Shown here: positions 7,780-17,654 of the stretch, one piece after another
Layout of the letters: each line of letters opens with the position of its first letter
Position numbering within the stretch: position 1 is the stretch's first letter
From: Pseudomonas sp. HN11
Lineage (GTDB): Bacteria; Pseudomonadota; Gammaproteobacteria; Pseudomonadales; Pseudomonadaceae
Reading direction: 5' to 3'
DNA: 64,000 bases
Assembly: GCF_021390155.1 (NCBI RefSeq)
Contig: NZ_CP089985.1
Span: forward strand, 4,537,001 to 4,601,000
Made by a program: the position numbers and the translations under genes
The notes under the pieces: model-generated
Told to the model about the DNA's origin: nothing
The model's database searches: none
What the model saw: only the letters and a program-made list of their open reading frames with translations

Positions 7780-8984
7780 GCCGCCTCCATCTGCGCCTGC
7801 AATCGCGCCACTGGCCGCTCGCGTACCGGCCAATTCAGGGCCGCGGCGAGCAGGCTCAGCAGGATCGCGACCTGCCAGATCAAATCGTAGTTGCCGGTTC
7901 GATCATAGACCACCCCACCCAGCCAGCCACCCAGGAACGAACCGAGTTGGTGGAACAGGAACACGATCCCACCGAGCATGGAGAGGTTTCGTACGCCGAA
8001 CAATGTGGCGACGGTGCCGTTGGTCAGCGGCACGGTGGACAGCCACAAGAAGCCCATTGCCATGCCGAACAGGTAAGCCGTGACTTCGGTGACCGGCGCC
8101 CACAGAAACAGCACGATCACCACTGCACGCAGCAGGTACAAACCGGTCAACAACCGCGGCTTGGACATGCGCCCACCGAGCCAGCCGGCGGTGTAGGTGC
8201 CGAATATATTGAACAGGCCAATCAGCGCCAACACCGTGGTACCGACGGTGGCCGGCAAGTGCTGATCCACCAAGTAGGCCGGCAAATGCACGCCGATAAA
8301 CACCACCTGGAAACCGCAGACAAAAAAGCCGAAGGCCAACAGCCAGAAACCGGAATGGGAACAGGCTTCCTTCAAGGCTTCGCGCAAGGTTTGCTGACCC
8401 GCCAGCACCGGCAATGGCCGGTCCTTGAGCATGGCCACCAGCGGCAGAATCAGCGCCACCATCAGGCCCAGTGCCAGCAGTGCCGCAGACCAACCCAACC
8501 AACTGATCAAGCCCAAAGTGCCCGGCACCATGGCAAACTGACCGAATGAACCGGCAGCACTTGCAATGCCCATGGCCATGCTGCGTTTTTCCGGCGCCAC
8601 AGCCCGGCCGACCACACCGAGAATCACCGAGAATGAGGTGCCGGACAGGCCGATACCAATCAGCAAGCCGGCACTTAAAGACAACGACCACGCCGAATCG
8701 GACATGCCCATCAACACCAGGCCCGCCGCGTACAGGACGCCGCCGAAGAACACCGCTTTAGTCGCGCCAAAACGGTCGGCCAGGGCGCCGGTGAACGGTT
8801 GCGCCAGGCCCCAGATCAGGTTCTGCAAGGCGATGGCAAAGGCGAAGGTCTCACGGCCCCAGCCGAATTCGCTGCTCATCGGTGCCAGGAACAGGCCAAA
8901 ATCGTGCCGTACGCCCAACGACAACGCCAGGATCAGCGCACTCCCCACAAGAATCCAACCACTGGTGCGCCACATCGAGGTCAT
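7776..8984 (-). CDS. MFS transporter
   Basis: 402 residues with about twelve hydrophobic segments and the MFS signature between spans 2 and 3 (GALADRFGATK), repeated in weaker form in the second half (GWLGGRMSKPR). The opening, with a hydrophobic helix then GLFLAPMSSEFGW, resembles the monocarboxylate/oxalate-formate branch. The direction and substrate cannot be read from the sequence. GGAG lies nine bases before the ATG. A perfect palindrome sits just upstream at 9001-9016, and the next upstream gene encodes a MarR regulator, so MarR-controlled efflux or uptake is likely. The stop overlaps the start of a 39-residue peptide. Confidence 0.88.
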   Translation of the reverse strand: MTSMWRTSGWILVGSALILALSLGVRHDFGLFLAPMSSEFGWGRETFAFAIALQNLIWGLAQPFTGALADRFGATKAVFFGGVLYAAGLVLMGMSDSAWSLSLSAGLLIGIGLSGTSFSVILGVVGRAVAPEKRSMAMGIASAAGSFGQFAMVPGTLGLISWLGWSAALLALGLMVALILPLVAMLKDRPLPVLAGQQTLREALKEACSHSGFWLLAFGFFVCGFQVVFIGVHLPAYLVDQHLPATVGTTVLALIGLFNIFGTYTAGWLGGRMSKPRLLTGLYLLRAVVIVLFLWAPVTEVTAYLFGMAMGFLWLSTVPLTNGTVATLFGVRNLSMLGGIVFLFHQLGSFLGGWLGGVVYDRTGNYDLIWQVAILLSLLAAALNWPVRERPVARLQAQMEAA

Positions 8985-9000
8985 TTCTTATTCTCCGCTC

Positions 9001-9016
9001 GCGGGTATATACCCGC
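9001..9016. promoter_or_regulatory. Perfect palindrome, likely MarR operator of the MFS gene
   Basis: GCGGGTATATACCCGC is a perfect 16-bp palindrome, 17 bases upstream of the MFS start codon. A related site with the right half TATATACCCGC lies over the marR promoter (9448-9462). The TATATA centre can serve as a -10 element, so bound repressor would block RNA polymerase. Confidence 0.75.
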
Positions 9017-9038
9017 TTGTATTCGAACAAACACGCAT

Positions 9039-9443
9039 TCAGGCGAGTTCGTCCAGCAAGGCCAACAAGGTTTCGCGTTTTTCCGTGCCGAGTTGATCGA
9101 TCAATTTCTGCTGCGCCGCCTCCCAGGCGGGTAATGCGGCGGCCAATCGCGCTTCACCGTCTTGGGTCAACATCACCAGGCGGTTGCGCAGGTCATCACC
9201 CTCAACCAATTGCACCAGACCCTCGCCCTCCAGTACTCGCAGATTACGCCCCAAGGTGCTGCGATCCAGGCCCATGGCTTCCGCCAGGCTGGAAATGCTC
9301 GGTTGATCGAGGCGCTGCAAGTTACACAGCAAAGAATACTGGGCGACGTTGATCCCGAAGCCATCAAGGGCGCCGTCGTAATGCCTGCTGACGCCACGGG
9401 CGGCGCGTCGCAGGTTGGTGCATAAACACTGGGAGGCAAGCAT
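9039..9443 (-). CDS. MarR family transcriptional regulator
   Basis: 134 residues, typical for MarR. The winged helix-turn-helix is visible as QYSLLCNLQRLDQPSISSLAEAMGLDRSTLGRNLRVLE (about residues 40-77), with the wing in GLVQLVEGDDLRNRLVMLTQDG. Flanking helices form the dimer interface. It lies upstream of the MFS gene on the same strand, but the MFS gene has its own promoter and operator. A promoter predicted at 9450-9478 would start transcription at or beside the ATG, and no Shine-Dalgarno precedes it, so the mRNA may be leaderless. Autoregulation is likely because a second operator-like site overlaps the -10. The effector is unknown; phenolic acids or oxidants are common in the family. 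Confidence 0.88.
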   Translation of the reverse strand: MLASQCLCTNLRRAARGVSRHYDGALDGFGINVAQYSLLCNLQRLDQPSISSLAEAMGLDRSTLGRNLRVLEGEGLVQLVEGDDLRNRLVMLTQDGEARLAAALPAWEAAQQKLIDQLGTEKRETLLALLDELA

Positions 9444-9447
9444 GGAA

Positions 9448-9478
9448 GGTGTATATACCCGCGATTAAGGAAATGCAA
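9448..9478 (-). promoter_or_regulatory. marR promoter with overlapping operator
   Basis: Read on the minus strand: -35 TTGCAT (9478-9473), 17-base spacer, -10 TATACA (9455-9450). The expected start of transcription is about 9443, the A of the ATG. The half-palindrome GCGGGTATATAC overlaps the spacer and -10, matching one arm and the centre of the 9001-9016 operator. Confidence 0.5.
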
Positions 9479-9485
9479 GAAAGTG

Positions 9486-10214
9486 TTACAGCGCCAGACC
9501 GACCAAAACCGCGACTTCCAGCAGTTCCAGCAAGGCGCCTGCGGTGTCGCCCGTGGTGCCGCCCAGGCGGTTGACCATCAGTTGGCGAAGGCCCATAAAG
9601 CAGATCGCAGCGAGCAATACAGCCATCCCCCCACTGAAGCCACCAATTAGGATGCAGGCCAAGCCACTGAGGATCAGCACCTGTTGACCGACGATCCTCG
9701 GTAAATGATCCGACAACGCCTGACCCAATCCGCCGGCACGCACATAGCGCGTGGAGAGAAACAGCGCCAGCATCGATGCGCGGCCGATCAGCGGCGCCAG
9801 GATCAGCGCTGCACCGTTATGTTGCTCGATCAAGGCCACCAACGCGGTGAACTTGAGCAACAGCACCAAGCCGAGCGTGACCACGGCAATCGGCCCGCTG
9901 CGCGGGTCCTTCATGATCGTGAGCGTGCGCTCACGATCACCGAAACCGCCCAGCCAGGCATCGGCGCTGTCCGCCAGGCCGTCCAGATGCAGGCCGCCAC
10001 TGAGCAACACCCAGGCCGTCAGCAACAGCGCGGCATGCAGTAATAGCGGGGCCCCCATCAACGCCGTGTTCAGCGCCCACAGCAGCAGACCGAACAACAG
10101 CCCCACGACCGGGTAAAACAGCAGTGAGCGCCCCAATTCCTGAGGCTGCGGCATGCCTGGCAGACGAATCGGCAGACTGCTGAGAAATTGCAGGGCGATC
10201 CAGAAGGGCTGCAT
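9486..10214 (-). CDS. cobS: Adenosylcobinamide-GDP ribazoletransferase (cobalamin synthase)
   Basis: 242 residues, usual size. It joins adenosylcobinamide-GDP to alpha-ribazole (or its phosphate) in the last step of adenosylcobalamin assembly, in the inner membrane. The start MQPFWIALQFLSSLPIRLP and the conserved GGLHLDGLADSADAWLGG with DRERTLTIMKDPRSGPIAV are diagnostic, carrying the acidic metal-binding residues. Six or so hydrophobic segments follow. It is the last gene of the cobalamin operon, two bases after cobC, and no clear terminator is seen before the convergent or downstream region. Confidence 0.95.
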   Translation of the reverse strand: MQPFWIALQFLSSLPIRLPGMPQPQELGRSLLFYPVVGLLFGLLLWALNTALMGAPLLLHAALLLTAWVLLSGGLHLDGLADSADAWLGGFGDRERTLTIMKDPRSGPIAVVTLGLVLLLKFTALVALIEQHNGAALILAPLIGRASMLALFLSTRYVRAGGLGQALSDHLPRIVGQQVLILSGLACILIGGFSGGMAVLLAAICFMGLRQLMVNRLGGTTGDTAGALLELLEVAVLVGLAL

Positions 10215-10216
10215 GC

Positions 10217-10792
10217 CTACACCACTTCCTTCAACACGCCATCAGCCGCGACCTGCAGGCTGAACAGCCCGCCGTGGCCGACTTCGACATTCAACAGTTG
10301 CTCCCGAGGCAAGCCACGCGCTTGCGCCAGTAGCAGGCGCATTACACCGCCATGACTGATCAACAGCACACGCTCGCCGGCATAAGCCTGATGCAAGCGT
10401 GCGACTGCGCCCAGAACACGGTCGGAAAAAGCGCTGACAGGCTCGCCGTCCGGCGGCGTAAAGCGGTAGGGGTCGGCCCAGAACAAACCCAGTCCCTCGG
10501 CGTCGATTTCCATCAAGGCCGCCGCACTCTGCCCTTCCCAGGCGCCGAAGTGCAGCTCTTGCAGATCCTTTTCCAGGGTCACTGGAAGATCGAGCTGGGC
10601 GCCCAATTCATTGGCGAACCGCGCGCACCGTTGCAGCGGCGAACTGACGAGACGGTCCCACGGCCCCTGCTCCACCACGGCCGCACGCATCTGCGTCCAG
10701 CCTTTGGCGGTGAGTTCGTCGTCCAGGCTGCCACGCAGGCCGCCGCCCAGTTCGGTTTCGCCGTGGCGCAGCAGGTCCAGGCGCAAGGTCAT
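10217..10792 (-). CDS. cobC: Alpha-ribazole phosphatase-type histidine phosphatase
   Basis: 191 residues from the ATG at 10792, which overlaps the cobT stop as ATGA; a longer frame upstream is less likely because of this coupling and because [18 protein letters not shown] is the natural family start. The phosphohistidine motif LRHGET is at residues 8-13, and the second catalytic histidine in [10 protein letters not shown]. It removes phosphate from alpha-ribazole-5'-phosphate or cobalamin-5'-phosphate in nucleotide-loop assembly. Its position between cobT and cobS fits this role well. Confidence 0.92.
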   Translation of the reverse strand: MTLRLDLLRHGETELGGGLRGSLDDELTAKGWTQMRAAVVEQGPWDRLVSSPLQRCARFANELGAQLDLPVTLEKDLQELHFGAWEGQSAAALMEIDAEGLGLFWADPYRFTPPDGEPVSAFSDRVLGAVARLHQAYAGERVLLISHGGVMRLLLAQARGLPREQLLNVEVGHGGLFSLQVAADGVLKEVV

Positions 10793-11844
10793 GCCGGACG
10801 GTCTGCCACAGCGGCTTCGGCGAACGTCGCCATCTGTCCGTGCAACGCACACGCGAGGCGCAACAACGGCACGGCCAACGCCGCGCCGCTGCCTTCACCC
10901 AGGCGCAGGCCCAGCTCGAGCAGCGGTTGCGCATCGAGGCTCTGCAGCACATGGCGGTGACCTGGCTCGGCGCCGCGATGGCCAAACACCAGCCACTCAC
11001 GACACGTAGGGTTCAAGCGCGTCGCGACCAACGCTGCGACGGTGCAAATGAACCCATCCACCAGCACCACGATGCCATCCTGGGCGCAGGCCAGGTACGC
11101 GCCCACCAGTGCGGCAATCTCAAAACCACCGAGATTGAATAGCGTCTGCAACGCATCACCGCGCTGCCCTGCGTGCAACGCCAGAGCACGCTCAATCACG
11201 GCCACCTTGTGGCTCACGCCCTGGGCATTCAGCCCGGTGCCTGGCCCGGTGAGGTCACCGACCTGGCAGTCGAGCAAGGCACACGCCAGCGCACTGGCGG
11301 CGGTGGTGTTGCCGATGCCCATCTCGCCGCCGATAAACAGCTGTGCCCCACTTGCCAGCGCCCGTCGCGCACTGTCACGGCCGGCTTGCAGGGCGAGCTG
11401 GCCCTGGGCCACGGTCATCGCCGAGCCGTGGACGAAGTTGGCGGTGCCCGCGCCGATGTTCAGGTGGCGCACACCTGGCAGGTCCAGGGACGGCGTGACC
11501 GTACCGAGGTCGACCACTTCCAACTGCGCATCCAACTGGCGCGCCAAGACGCTGATGGCCGCGCCACCGGTGACAAAGTTGTGCAGCATCTGCCCGGTGA
11601 CTTCCTGGGGAAACGCCGACACGCCTTCCGCGACCACGCCATGGTCACCGGCAAAAATGGTGATCCAGGGCTGATCCACCGACGGTTTGACCTGGCCCTG
11701 CAAACCGGCCAATTGCACCGCCAGCGCTTCCAACTGGCCGAGGGAACCGGCCGGCTTGGTCAATTGCTGCTGGCGCGCCAAGGCGTGTTCGTACGCTTGG
11801 GCGTCAATTGCCTTACAGGAATTGAGCCACCAGGTGTCAGTCAT
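10789..11844 (-). CDS. cobT: Nicotinate-nucleotide--dimethylbenzimidazole phosphoribosyltransferase
   Basis: 351 residues from the ATG at 11844, which overlaps the cobU stop as ATGA; 29 extra in-frame codons upstream are rejected. It transfers phosphoribose from nicotinate mononucleotide to 5,6-dimethylbenzimidazole, giving alpha-ribazole phosphate. Visible family blocks are [13 protein letters not shown] near the start, [46 protein letters not shown] and the C-terminal [13 protein letters not shown], which holds the catalytic glutamate. Normal length. It uses the base made by BluB, encoded in the same operon. Confidence 0.95.
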   Translation of the reverse strand: MTDTWWLNSCKAIDAQAYEHALARQQQLTKPAGSLGQLEALAVQLAGLQGQVKPSVDQPWITIFAGDHGVVAEGVSAFPQEVTGQMLHNFVTGGAAISVLARQLDAQLEVVDLGTVTPSLDLPGVRHLNIGAGTANFVHGSAMTVAQGQLALQAGRDSARRALASGAQLFIGGEMGIGNTTAASALACALLDCQVGDLTGPGTGLNAQGVSHKVAVIERALALHAGQRGDALQTLFNLGGFEIAALVGAYLACAQDGIVVLVDGFICTVAALVATRLNPTCREWLVFGHRGAEPGHRHVLQSLDAQPLLELGLRLGEGSGAALAVPLLRLACALHGQMATFAEAAVADRPA

Positions 11845-12362
11845 AACGCAGTACCTTTCAAAGTCAGGGGCAGGCCGGCAACCGTCAGGACAACACGCTG
11901 ACACCGCTCGGCCAAGGCTTGATGCAGCCAACCGGCTTCATCCACATAGCGGCGAGTCAATTCGCCCAGCGGCACGACACCCAAACCGGTCTCGTTGCTG
12001 ACAAAAATGATTTCTCCTGGCAGCACGGCCAGGGTTTGCAGCAGTTGATCGCGCTCGAGCGTCAGGCGATCAGGGTCTTCAAGCATCAGCAAATTGGTCA
12101 GCCACAGGGTCAGGCAGTCCACCAGCAGGCATTGCCCGGCAGCCGCGTTTTCGCGTAGCACGCGGGCCAGTTCAATCGGCTCTTCGATCAGGCCCCAATG
12201 GTCCGGGCGACGCTGGCGATGCAGGGCAACGCGCGCGTTCATCTCGCCATCCAGCGGTTGGCTGGTAGCGATGTACGTGATGGGTAAACCCGTCTCGCTG
12301 GCGAGCTTTTCGGCGAGGCGGCTTTTGCCGGAACGGGCGCCGCCGAGGATCAGTTGGAGCAT
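11841..12362 (-). CDS. cobU: Bifunctional adenosylcobinamide kinase/guanylyltransferase
   Basis: 173 residues from the ATG at 12362; this overlaps cobQ by 13 bases. The P-loop GGARSGKS is at residues 7-14, and the start [14 protein letters not shown] is the family consensus. [12 protein letters not shown] and [14 protein letters not shown] are also conserved, as is [12 protein letters not shown]. The enzyme phosphorylates the aminopropanol arm of adenosylcobinamide and then transfers GMP from GTP. It is called cobP in the P. denitrificans scheme. It sits between cobQ and cobT in the operon, where its product is needed. Confidence 0.94.
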   Translation of the reverse strand: MLQLILGGARSGKSRLAEKLASETGLPITYIATSQPLDGEMNARVALHRQRRPDHWGLIEEPIELARVLRENAAAGQCLLVDCLTLWLTNLLMLEDPDRLTLERDQLLQTLAVLPGEIIFVSNETGLGVVPLGELTRRYVDEAGWLHQALAERCQRVVLTVAGLPLTLKGTAL

Positions 12363-13816
12363 GGAGCGACTCCACACAAGCTACGCAATAAATCGGTATC
12401 CAAATGGTTCTCCACCAAGTCGGCCAAACGCTCGATATCGCGCTCGCGCAACGCGTGGTAATCCACCATCTGCACATCCTGCAGACCGGCCCAGCGCAGC
12501 AACGCACTGCACGCCGCCGGGCTTTCGAACAGACCATGCAGGTAAGTGCCGAGGATTTGCCCATCGGCACTTTGCGCGCCATCGCGGCGGCCGTCCTCCA
12601 GGATTACAGCGGCGTTCGACAAGGCATCGCCAGACGTTACGCCCGCGTGGATCTCATAACCGCTGACGTCGGCATCTTCCAGTAACAGACGCCCGCGTAC
12701 GTTGCGCAGCTGCTTCTCTTCTTCCAGCGTGGTGCTGAACGCCAGCAACCCAAGGCCGTCGCTTGAACCGGCAGGCCCTTCCAGGCCCAACGGGTCATGC
12801 ACCTGCTCGCCGAGCATCTGCAGGCCGCCGCAAATACCAAGCACTTTGCCACCGTAGCGCAAGTGCCGGGCCACGGCGGTGTCCCAGCCGTTGGCGCGCA
12901 GAAAAGCCAGGTCGCTGCGCACGCTTTTCGAACCAGGGAGGATGATCAAGTCGGCGGCCGGGATCGGCTGGCCTGGCCCGATGAATTGCAGATCCACCTG
13001 AGGATGCAGGCGCAGTGGGTCAAAATCCGTGTGGTTGCTGATGCGCGGCAACACCGGCACCACCACGTTGAGTACCTGGGCCGCCTTGCCGATCTGGCGC
13101 CTGTCGATGCCGTCTTCGGCTTCCAGGTGCAGGTCCATCACGTAGGGCAACACGCCCACCACCGGTTTGTCGGTGCGCGCTTCCAGCCAGTCCAGGCCGG
13201 GCTGCAACAGCGCAATGTCGCCGCGAAAACGGTTGATGATGAAGCCTTTGACCCGCGCCTGCTCCGTGGGCGACAGCAGTTCCAGGGTGCCGACCAGATG
13301 GGCAAACACCCCGCCGCGATTGATATCGGCGATCAGCAAAACCGGGCAATCCACCGCTTCAGCGAAGCCCATGTTGGCGATGTCATTGGCGCGCAGGTTG
13401 ATCTCCGCCGGGGAGCCCGCGCCTTCCACCATCACCACTGGGTAGGCCTGGCTCAATCGGGCATGGGAGGCCAGCACCGCCTGCATCGCGATGGCCTTGA
13501 AGTCGTGATAAGCCACCGCGTTCATGCTGGTCACTGCGCGGCCATGGATGATCACTTGGGAACCGGTGTCGCTGTTGGGTTTGAGCAGCACCGGGTTCAT
13601 GTCCGTGTGCGGCGCCAGATTAGCGGCCTGGGCCTGCACGGCCTGGGCGCGGCCGATTTCGCCGCCTTCAGCAGTCACGGCGCTGTTGAGCGCCATGTTC
13701 TGCGGCTTGAACGGCGCCACCGCCACGCCCTGGCGGACCAGCCAGCGACACAGCGCCGTCACCAAGGTACTTTTGCCGGCGTCGGAGGTGGTGCCTTGCA
13801 CCATCAGCGTACTCAT
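12350..13816 (-). CDS. cobQ: Cobyric acid synthase
   Basis: 488 residues, standard length. The N-terminal ATP-binding half opens [17 protein letters not shown] with a deviant P-loop, and contains [11 protein letters not shown] and [12 protein letters not shown]. The C-terminal half is a class I-type glutamine amidotransferase domain with the nucleophile Cys in [11 protein letters not shown] (about residue 333) and the His in [10 protein letters not shown]. It amidates carboxylates b, d, e and g of adenosylcobyrinic a,c-diamide using glutamine and ATP. Its start overlaps the preceding decarboxylase stop as ATGA. Confidence 0.96.
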   Translation of the reverse strand: MSTLMVQGTTSDAGKSTLVTALCRWLVRQGVAVAPFKPQNMALNSAVTAEGGEIGRAQAVQAQAANLAPHTDMNPVLLKPNSDTGSQVIIHGRAVTSMNAVAYHDFKAIAMQAVLASHARLSQAYPVVMVEGAGSPAEINLRANDIANMGFAEAVDCPVLLIADINRGGVFAHLVGTLELLSPTEQARVKGFIINRFRGDIALLQPGLDWLEARTDKPVVGVLPYVMDLHLEAEDGIDRRQIGKAAQVLNVVVPVLPRISNHTDFDPLRLHPQVDLQFIGPGQPIPAADLIILPGSKSVRSDLAFLRANGWDTAVARHLRYGGKVLGICGGLQMLGEQVHDPLGLEGPAGSSDGLGLLAFSTTLEEEKQLRNVRGRLLLEDADVSGYEIHAGVTSGDALSNAAVILEDGRRDGAQSADGQILGTYLHGLFESPAACSALLRWAGLQDVQMVDYHALRERDIERLADLVENHLDTDLLRSLCGVAPCSN

Positions 13817-14802
13817 GTCGCTTCCTTATAGGCGACCAGGGCTTCGTCCAGCCTTAGCCAGTCGGCCTCGGTGTCGGGCAGACCGAAACGCAGGCTGCTG
13901 TCGTGGACAAACAGGCGCAGCAGGATGCCGCGCTGGGCCATGAACTCATGCATATGTTCAGCGTGGGGCGTGATCAGCCATTGAAACAACGCGCAGCCGC
14001 CCTGGGGCTGAAAGCCGTGACGCTCAAGAGCGGCGAACAACCGCTGGCCGGCCTCGATACACCGAGTACGTTGCCGCGCATGCCCGGCGGTGTCACGCAA
14101 GCAGGCTTGGCCGAGCACCCGCGTCGGCCCACTGACCGCCCAAGGGCCTACCTGCTCAGCCAGCAACTTGAGCAGCTTGCGCTCGGCCAACACAAAGCCT
14201 AACCGCACACCGGCCAAGCCGAAAAATTTACCGAATGAGCGCAACACAATCAGACCGACCTGATGCGCCTGGCTCGCCAGGCTCAGTTGAGGGGTGACAT
14301 CCATGAAGGCTTCGTCCACTACCAGCCAACCGCCGCGCTGGGCCAGCCGCGAGTGCCAGTCCAGCAAGCGTTGCGGGTTCAGGCTCAGCCCGGTGGGATT
14401 GTTGGGGTTGACCACCACCAGCACATCGAGGCCATCAAGAAAGAAGTCGACTTCCTGCTCCTGCACTTCGCGCACCACGTAACCGGCGCGGCGCCAGGCT
14501 TCGGCGTGCTCGGCGTAGCACGGTGACAGCACGCCGACCTTGCCGGAGCGGCGCAGGCGCGGCAGCAACTGGATCGCCGCCTGGGAACCGGGCACCGGCA
14601 ATAGGTGGGCAGCGCCGTAATATTCGCTGGCGGCCTGCTCAAGACCGTCGTCAGTTTCCGGTAAGCGCGCCCAGGCCCGCAGCGGGATGTCGGGGATCGG
14701 CCACGGCCACGGCGCGAGGCCGCTGGACAGGTCGAGCCAGTCGGCTTCGGCTATCCCGTACTGAATCGCTGCCTTACGCAGCCGGCCACCGTGTTCAAGC
14801 AT
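13813..14802 (-). CDS. cobD: Threonine-phosphate decarboxylase-type aminotransferase fold enzyme
   Basis: 329 residues; fold-type I PLP enzyme related to histidinol-phosphate aminotransferase. The PLP lysine lies in [17 protein letters not shown]; the VVNPNNPTG and VVDEAFMD blocks bind the cofactor and substrate. It opens with [17 protein letters not shown], typical of the CobC/CobD group. It makes (R)-1-amino-2-propanol phosphate from L-threonine phosphate for the nucleotide-loop linker. Named cobC in Pseudomonas denitrificans nomenclature and cobD in Salmonella, so take care with the phosphatase also called cobC. It overlaps cbiB by eight bases. Confidence 0.92.
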   Translation of the reverse strand: MLEHGGRLRKAAIQYGIAEADWLDLSSGLAPWPWPIPDIPLRAWARLPETDDGLEQAASEYYGAAHLLPVPGSQAAIQLLPRLRRSGKVGVLSPCYAEHAEAWRRAGYVVREVQEQEVDFFLDGLDVLVVVNPNNPTGLSLNPQRLLDWHSRLAQRGGWLVVDEAFMDVTPQLSLASQAHQVGLIVLRSFGKFFGLAGVRLGFVLAERKLLKLLAEQVGPWAVSGPTRVLGQACLRDTAGHARQRTRCIEAGQRLFAALERHGFQPQGGCALFQWLITPHAEHMHEFMAQRGILLRLFVHDSSLRFGLPDTEADWLRLDEALVAYKEAT

Positions 14803-15703
14803 AAAGTTGCGCCCCCGCGCATAGGATCAGCAACCACAACCATACGCCGCGCTGCACCAGTTGCCAGCCCCGGTCGATGGAGCCGGCATCCGCCGCCGGG
14901 CCTTCACCCAGTTGCGGACGTTGGTGCACTTCACCGTGGTAGATCGCAGCGCCACCCAACTCGACGCCCAAAGCACCGGCACCGGCGGCCATGACCGGCC
15001 CCGCGTTAGGGCTGTCCCAGGTCGGGCCCTGGGTGCGCCAGCATTTGAGTGCCAAACGAGTCTTGCCGAGTACGGCGTAGGTCAAGGCCACCAAGCGTGC
15101 AGGAATATAGTTGAGCACATCGTCGATTTTTGCTGCGGCCCAGCCGAAACGTTCGAAGCGTTCGTTGCGGTAGCCCCACATGGCATCGAGGGTATTGCTC
15201 AGGCGGTATAACACCACGCCCGGAACACCGGCGACCACAAACCAGAAAATCGCGGCGAACACCGCGTCGCTGCCGTTTTCCAGCACCGATTCGGTGGCGG
15301 CGCGGGCGACTTCAGTGCGGTCCAGCTCACTGGTCTGACGGCTCACCAGGTAGCTCACGCGCTTGCGGGCTTCCTCCAGGTCATCGCTGCGCAACGCTTG
15401 GGCCACTGGGATCACATGCTCGCCGAGACTGCGCATGCCGAGGGCGCAATACAAGGCCAGGATCTCAAGAACCCAACCGATATAAGGCGCCCACGACAAC
15501 GCCGTGGCCAGCAGCGTCAACGGTACTACAGCGATAAACCAAGCGGTGACGCCATGGCTGCGCCAGCCGCGGCCACCGGTGTTGAAACGTTGTTCGATAC
15601 GCCCGGCGAAATTGCCGAACGCCACCAGCGGATGCCAGCGCCTGGGTTCGCCCAGCAGCGCATCCAGCGCGACGGCAGCGACACACAGCAAGGCCACACT
15701 CAT
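14795..15703 (-). CDS. cbiB: Adenosylcobinamide-phosphate synthase
   Basis: 302 residues from the ATG at 15703, which overlaps the bluB stop as ATGA; this start gives the family opening [20 protein letters not shown] followed by [12 protein letters not shown]. It is an integral membrane protein with four or five hydrophobic segments. Conserved blocks are [27 protein letters not shown] and [38 protein letters not shown]. It attaches aminopropanol (phosphate) to adenosylcobyric acid. It is called cobD in the P. denitrificans scheme. Its substrate is made by the neighbouring decarboxylase and CobQ. Confidence 0.94.
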   Translation of the reverse strand: MSVALLCVAAVALDALLGEPRRWHPLVAFGNFAGRIEQRFNTGGRGWRSHGVTAWFIAVVPLTLLATALSWAPYIGWVLEILALYCALGMRSLGEHVIPVAQALRSDDLEEARKRVSYLVSRQTSELDRTEVARAATESVLENGSDAVFAAIFWFVVAGVPGVVLYRLSNTLDAMWGYRNERFERFGWAAAKIDDVLNYIPARLVALTYAVLGKTRLALKCWRTQGPTWDSPNAGPVMAAGAGALGVELGGAAIYHGEVHQRPQLGEGPAADAGSIDRGWQLVQRGVWLWLLILCAGAQLYA

Positions 15704-16350
15704 TGACTCACTCCCCACACATTCTCGTACAACATGTCATTCAGCGGCCGTGGCTCGGCCCAGCCTTCTAGCTGCAACATCGGTGCCGGGTAGAACTCGG
15801 CTACCGGTCCCAGACACAGTACGGCCAAGGGTTTCGCCCCCGCAGGCAAACCCAGCAGATCGGCGAGCGCCAGGGGGTCGAACAGCGAGACCCACCCCAT
15901 GCCCAGGCCTTCGACACGGGCTGCCAGCCATAGATTCTGGATAGCACAGGACAGCGAGGCCATGTCCATTTCCGGCAAGGTGCGCCGGCCGAAGATATGG
16001 CGCTCGCGATCATCCATCAACGCCGCCACCAGCACTTCGGCGCAGTCGTGGATACCCTCGACCTTGAGCTTCATGAATTCATCGGAGCGCTCACCCAGGG
16101 CTTCGGCGGTGCGTACGCGTTCTTCTTCCACCAGTTGTTGAATCTGCCCACGCAACGAGCGGTCGCTGATGCGGATAAAACGCCAAGGTTGCATCAGGCC
16201 GACGCTGGGGGCCTGGTGCGCGGCCTGGAGTAGACGGTGCAGTAGTTCGGGGGCGACAGTGCCGCCGCTGAAGTGGCGCATGTCACGGCGTTCGGCGATG
16301 GCACGGTAGACCGCGTCACGGTCAGACTGGGGGAAGGCGTTGTCGCTCAT
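15700..16350 (-). CDS. bluB: 5,6-dimethylbenzimidazole synthase
   Basis: 216 residues with a nitroreductase-like FMN fold. The start region [25 protein letters not shown] and the block [15 protein letters not shown] match BluB rather than generic nitroreductases, as does [28 protein letters not shown]. It cleaves FMNH2 with oxygen to give the lower ligand 5,6-dimethylbenzimidazole, so the operon is suited to aerobic growth. Its product feeds CobT. The start overlaps the cobB stop as ATGA. Confidence 0.95.
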   Translation of the reverse strand: MSDNAFPQSDRDAVYRAIAERRDMRHFSGGTVAPELLHRLLQAAHQAPSVGLMQPWRFIRISDRSLRGQIQQLVEEERVRTAEALGERSDEFMKLKVEGIHDCAEVLVAALMDDRERHIFGRRTLPEMDMASLSCAIQNLWLAARVEGLGMGWVSLFDPLALADLLGLPAGAKPLAVLCLGPVAEFYPAPMLQLEGWAEPRPLNDMLYENVWGVSQ

Positions 16351-17654
16351 AATGCTGGATCGGGCGCGAACAACGCGGCCACCGCCTGGGGATTCGATGG
16401 GAAATAGAAGTGCACGTAGGACGCCGTCATCCGCCCCTGCCGATAAACCGCCTCGGCACCGCGTCCGCCATTGGGGCTAAGGCCACGGGCGATCGGCTGC
16501 CATTCGGTGGTGGTCAGGGAGTGGTGATAGGTATGGCCGCGCAGTGTGCCTTCGGGTAGTTCGACATTTTGCAGTGCCAAGGCCGCAAGTTTCTTTTGCA
16601 TCACCGCATCACCCCGCAACAGGCCCACCAGTTCGGCGCGGGCGCCGTTGACATCGGTCAGCGAGTCGAGCAGGTAGAGCATGCCGCCGCATTCGGCGAG
16701 CAAGGGTTTGCCGGCCGCGTGATGGGCACGGATGGCGTCGAGCATCGGGGTATTTTCCGACAACGCCTGGTGGTGCAGTTCCGGATAACCGCCGGGCAGA
16801 TAGAGGCTGTCGGCGTCAGGCAATTGGCGATCATGGATCGGCGAGAAAAACTTCAGCTCGGCACCCATCGCCCGCAACAGGTCGAGGCTGGCGCCATAGG
16901 TGAACGCGAAGGCTTCATCGCGGGCCACGGCGATGCGCACGCCGTTGAGCAAGGGCTGGGCCTCGACCACTTGCGGCGCGGCAAAGGTCACCGGCGGCGG
17001 CAAGGCCACTTCACAACTGCTGCCCAACGCTTGGGCGGCGGCGTCCAGGCGCACATCAAGGTCATTCAGTTCGCTGGCCTGTACCAGGCCCAGGTGACGG
17101 CTGGGCAATTCGATACCGGTCTCGCGGGATAATGCGCCGTACCAACGCAAGCCTTCGGTGAGGCTGCCTTCCAGCAATTGCGCATGGCGCAGAGTGCCGA
17201 CGCGGTTGGCCAGTACGCCGGCGAACGGCAAATCCGGTTGATAACGCGCCAAACCCAGGGCCAATGCGCCAAAGGTCTGGGCCATGGCCGTGCCGTCGAT
17301 CACGCCCAGCACCGGCACGCCGAAGTGTCGCGCCAGGTCGGCGCTGGACGGCGTACCGTCGAACAGGCCCATCACGCCTTCGATGAGGATCAGGTCAGCC
17401 TCCCCCGCCGCTTCCCACAGCAAGCGACGGCTTTCCTGCTCGCCCACCATCCACATGTCCAATTGATATACCGGCGCACCGCTGGCGCGCTCGTGGATCA
17501 TCGGGTCGAGAAAGTCCGGGCCGCATTTGAATACGCGCACCTTGCGTCCCAGGTTGCGGTGCAAACGGGCGAGCGCGGCGGTGACCGTGGTTTTGCCCTG
17601 GCCGGACGCCGGTGCGGCGATCAAGACGGCCGGGCAATGACGGGGCTGATTCAA
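16347..17654 (-). CDS. cobB: Cobyrinic/hydrogenobyrinic acid a,c-diamide synthase
   Basis: 435 residues. The N-terminal P-loop lies in APASGQGKTTVTAAL (residues 14-28); the C-terminal glutamine amidotransferase domain has its Cys in LLAECGGMLYLLD. The HTYHHS motif and the C-terminal SYVHFYFPSNPQAV are also typical. It amidates carboxylates a and c using glutamine and ATP. In an aerobic pseudomonad the substrate is likely hydrogenobyrinic acid before cobalt insertion; the cobaltochelatase is not in this window. It overlaps cobO as ATGA. Confidence 0.95.
   Translation of the reverse strand: MNQPRHCPAVLIAAPASGQGKTTVTAALARLHRNLGRKVRVFKCGPDFLDPMIHERASGAPVYQLDMWMVGEQESRRLLWEAAGEADLILIEGVMGLFDGTPSSADLARHFGVPVLGVIDGTAMAQTFGALALGLARYQPDLPFAGVLANRVGTLRHAQLLEGSLTEGLRWYGALSRETGIELPSRHLGLVQASELNDLDVRLDAAAQALGSSCEVALPPPVTFAAPQVVEAQPLLNGVRIAVARDEAFAFTYGASLDLLRAMGAELKFFSPIHDRQLPDADSLYLPGGYPELHHQALSENTPMLDAIRAHHAAGKPLLAECGGMLYLLDSLTDVNGARAELVGLLRGDAVMQKKLAALALQNVELPEGTLRGHTYHHSLTTTEWQPIARGLSPNGGRGAEAVYRQGRMTASYVHFYFPSNPQAVAALFAPDPAL

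Noticed and set aside
12797..13831. Open frame of 344 codons on the plus strand
   Set aside because: Antisense to cobQ, which has full family motifs.
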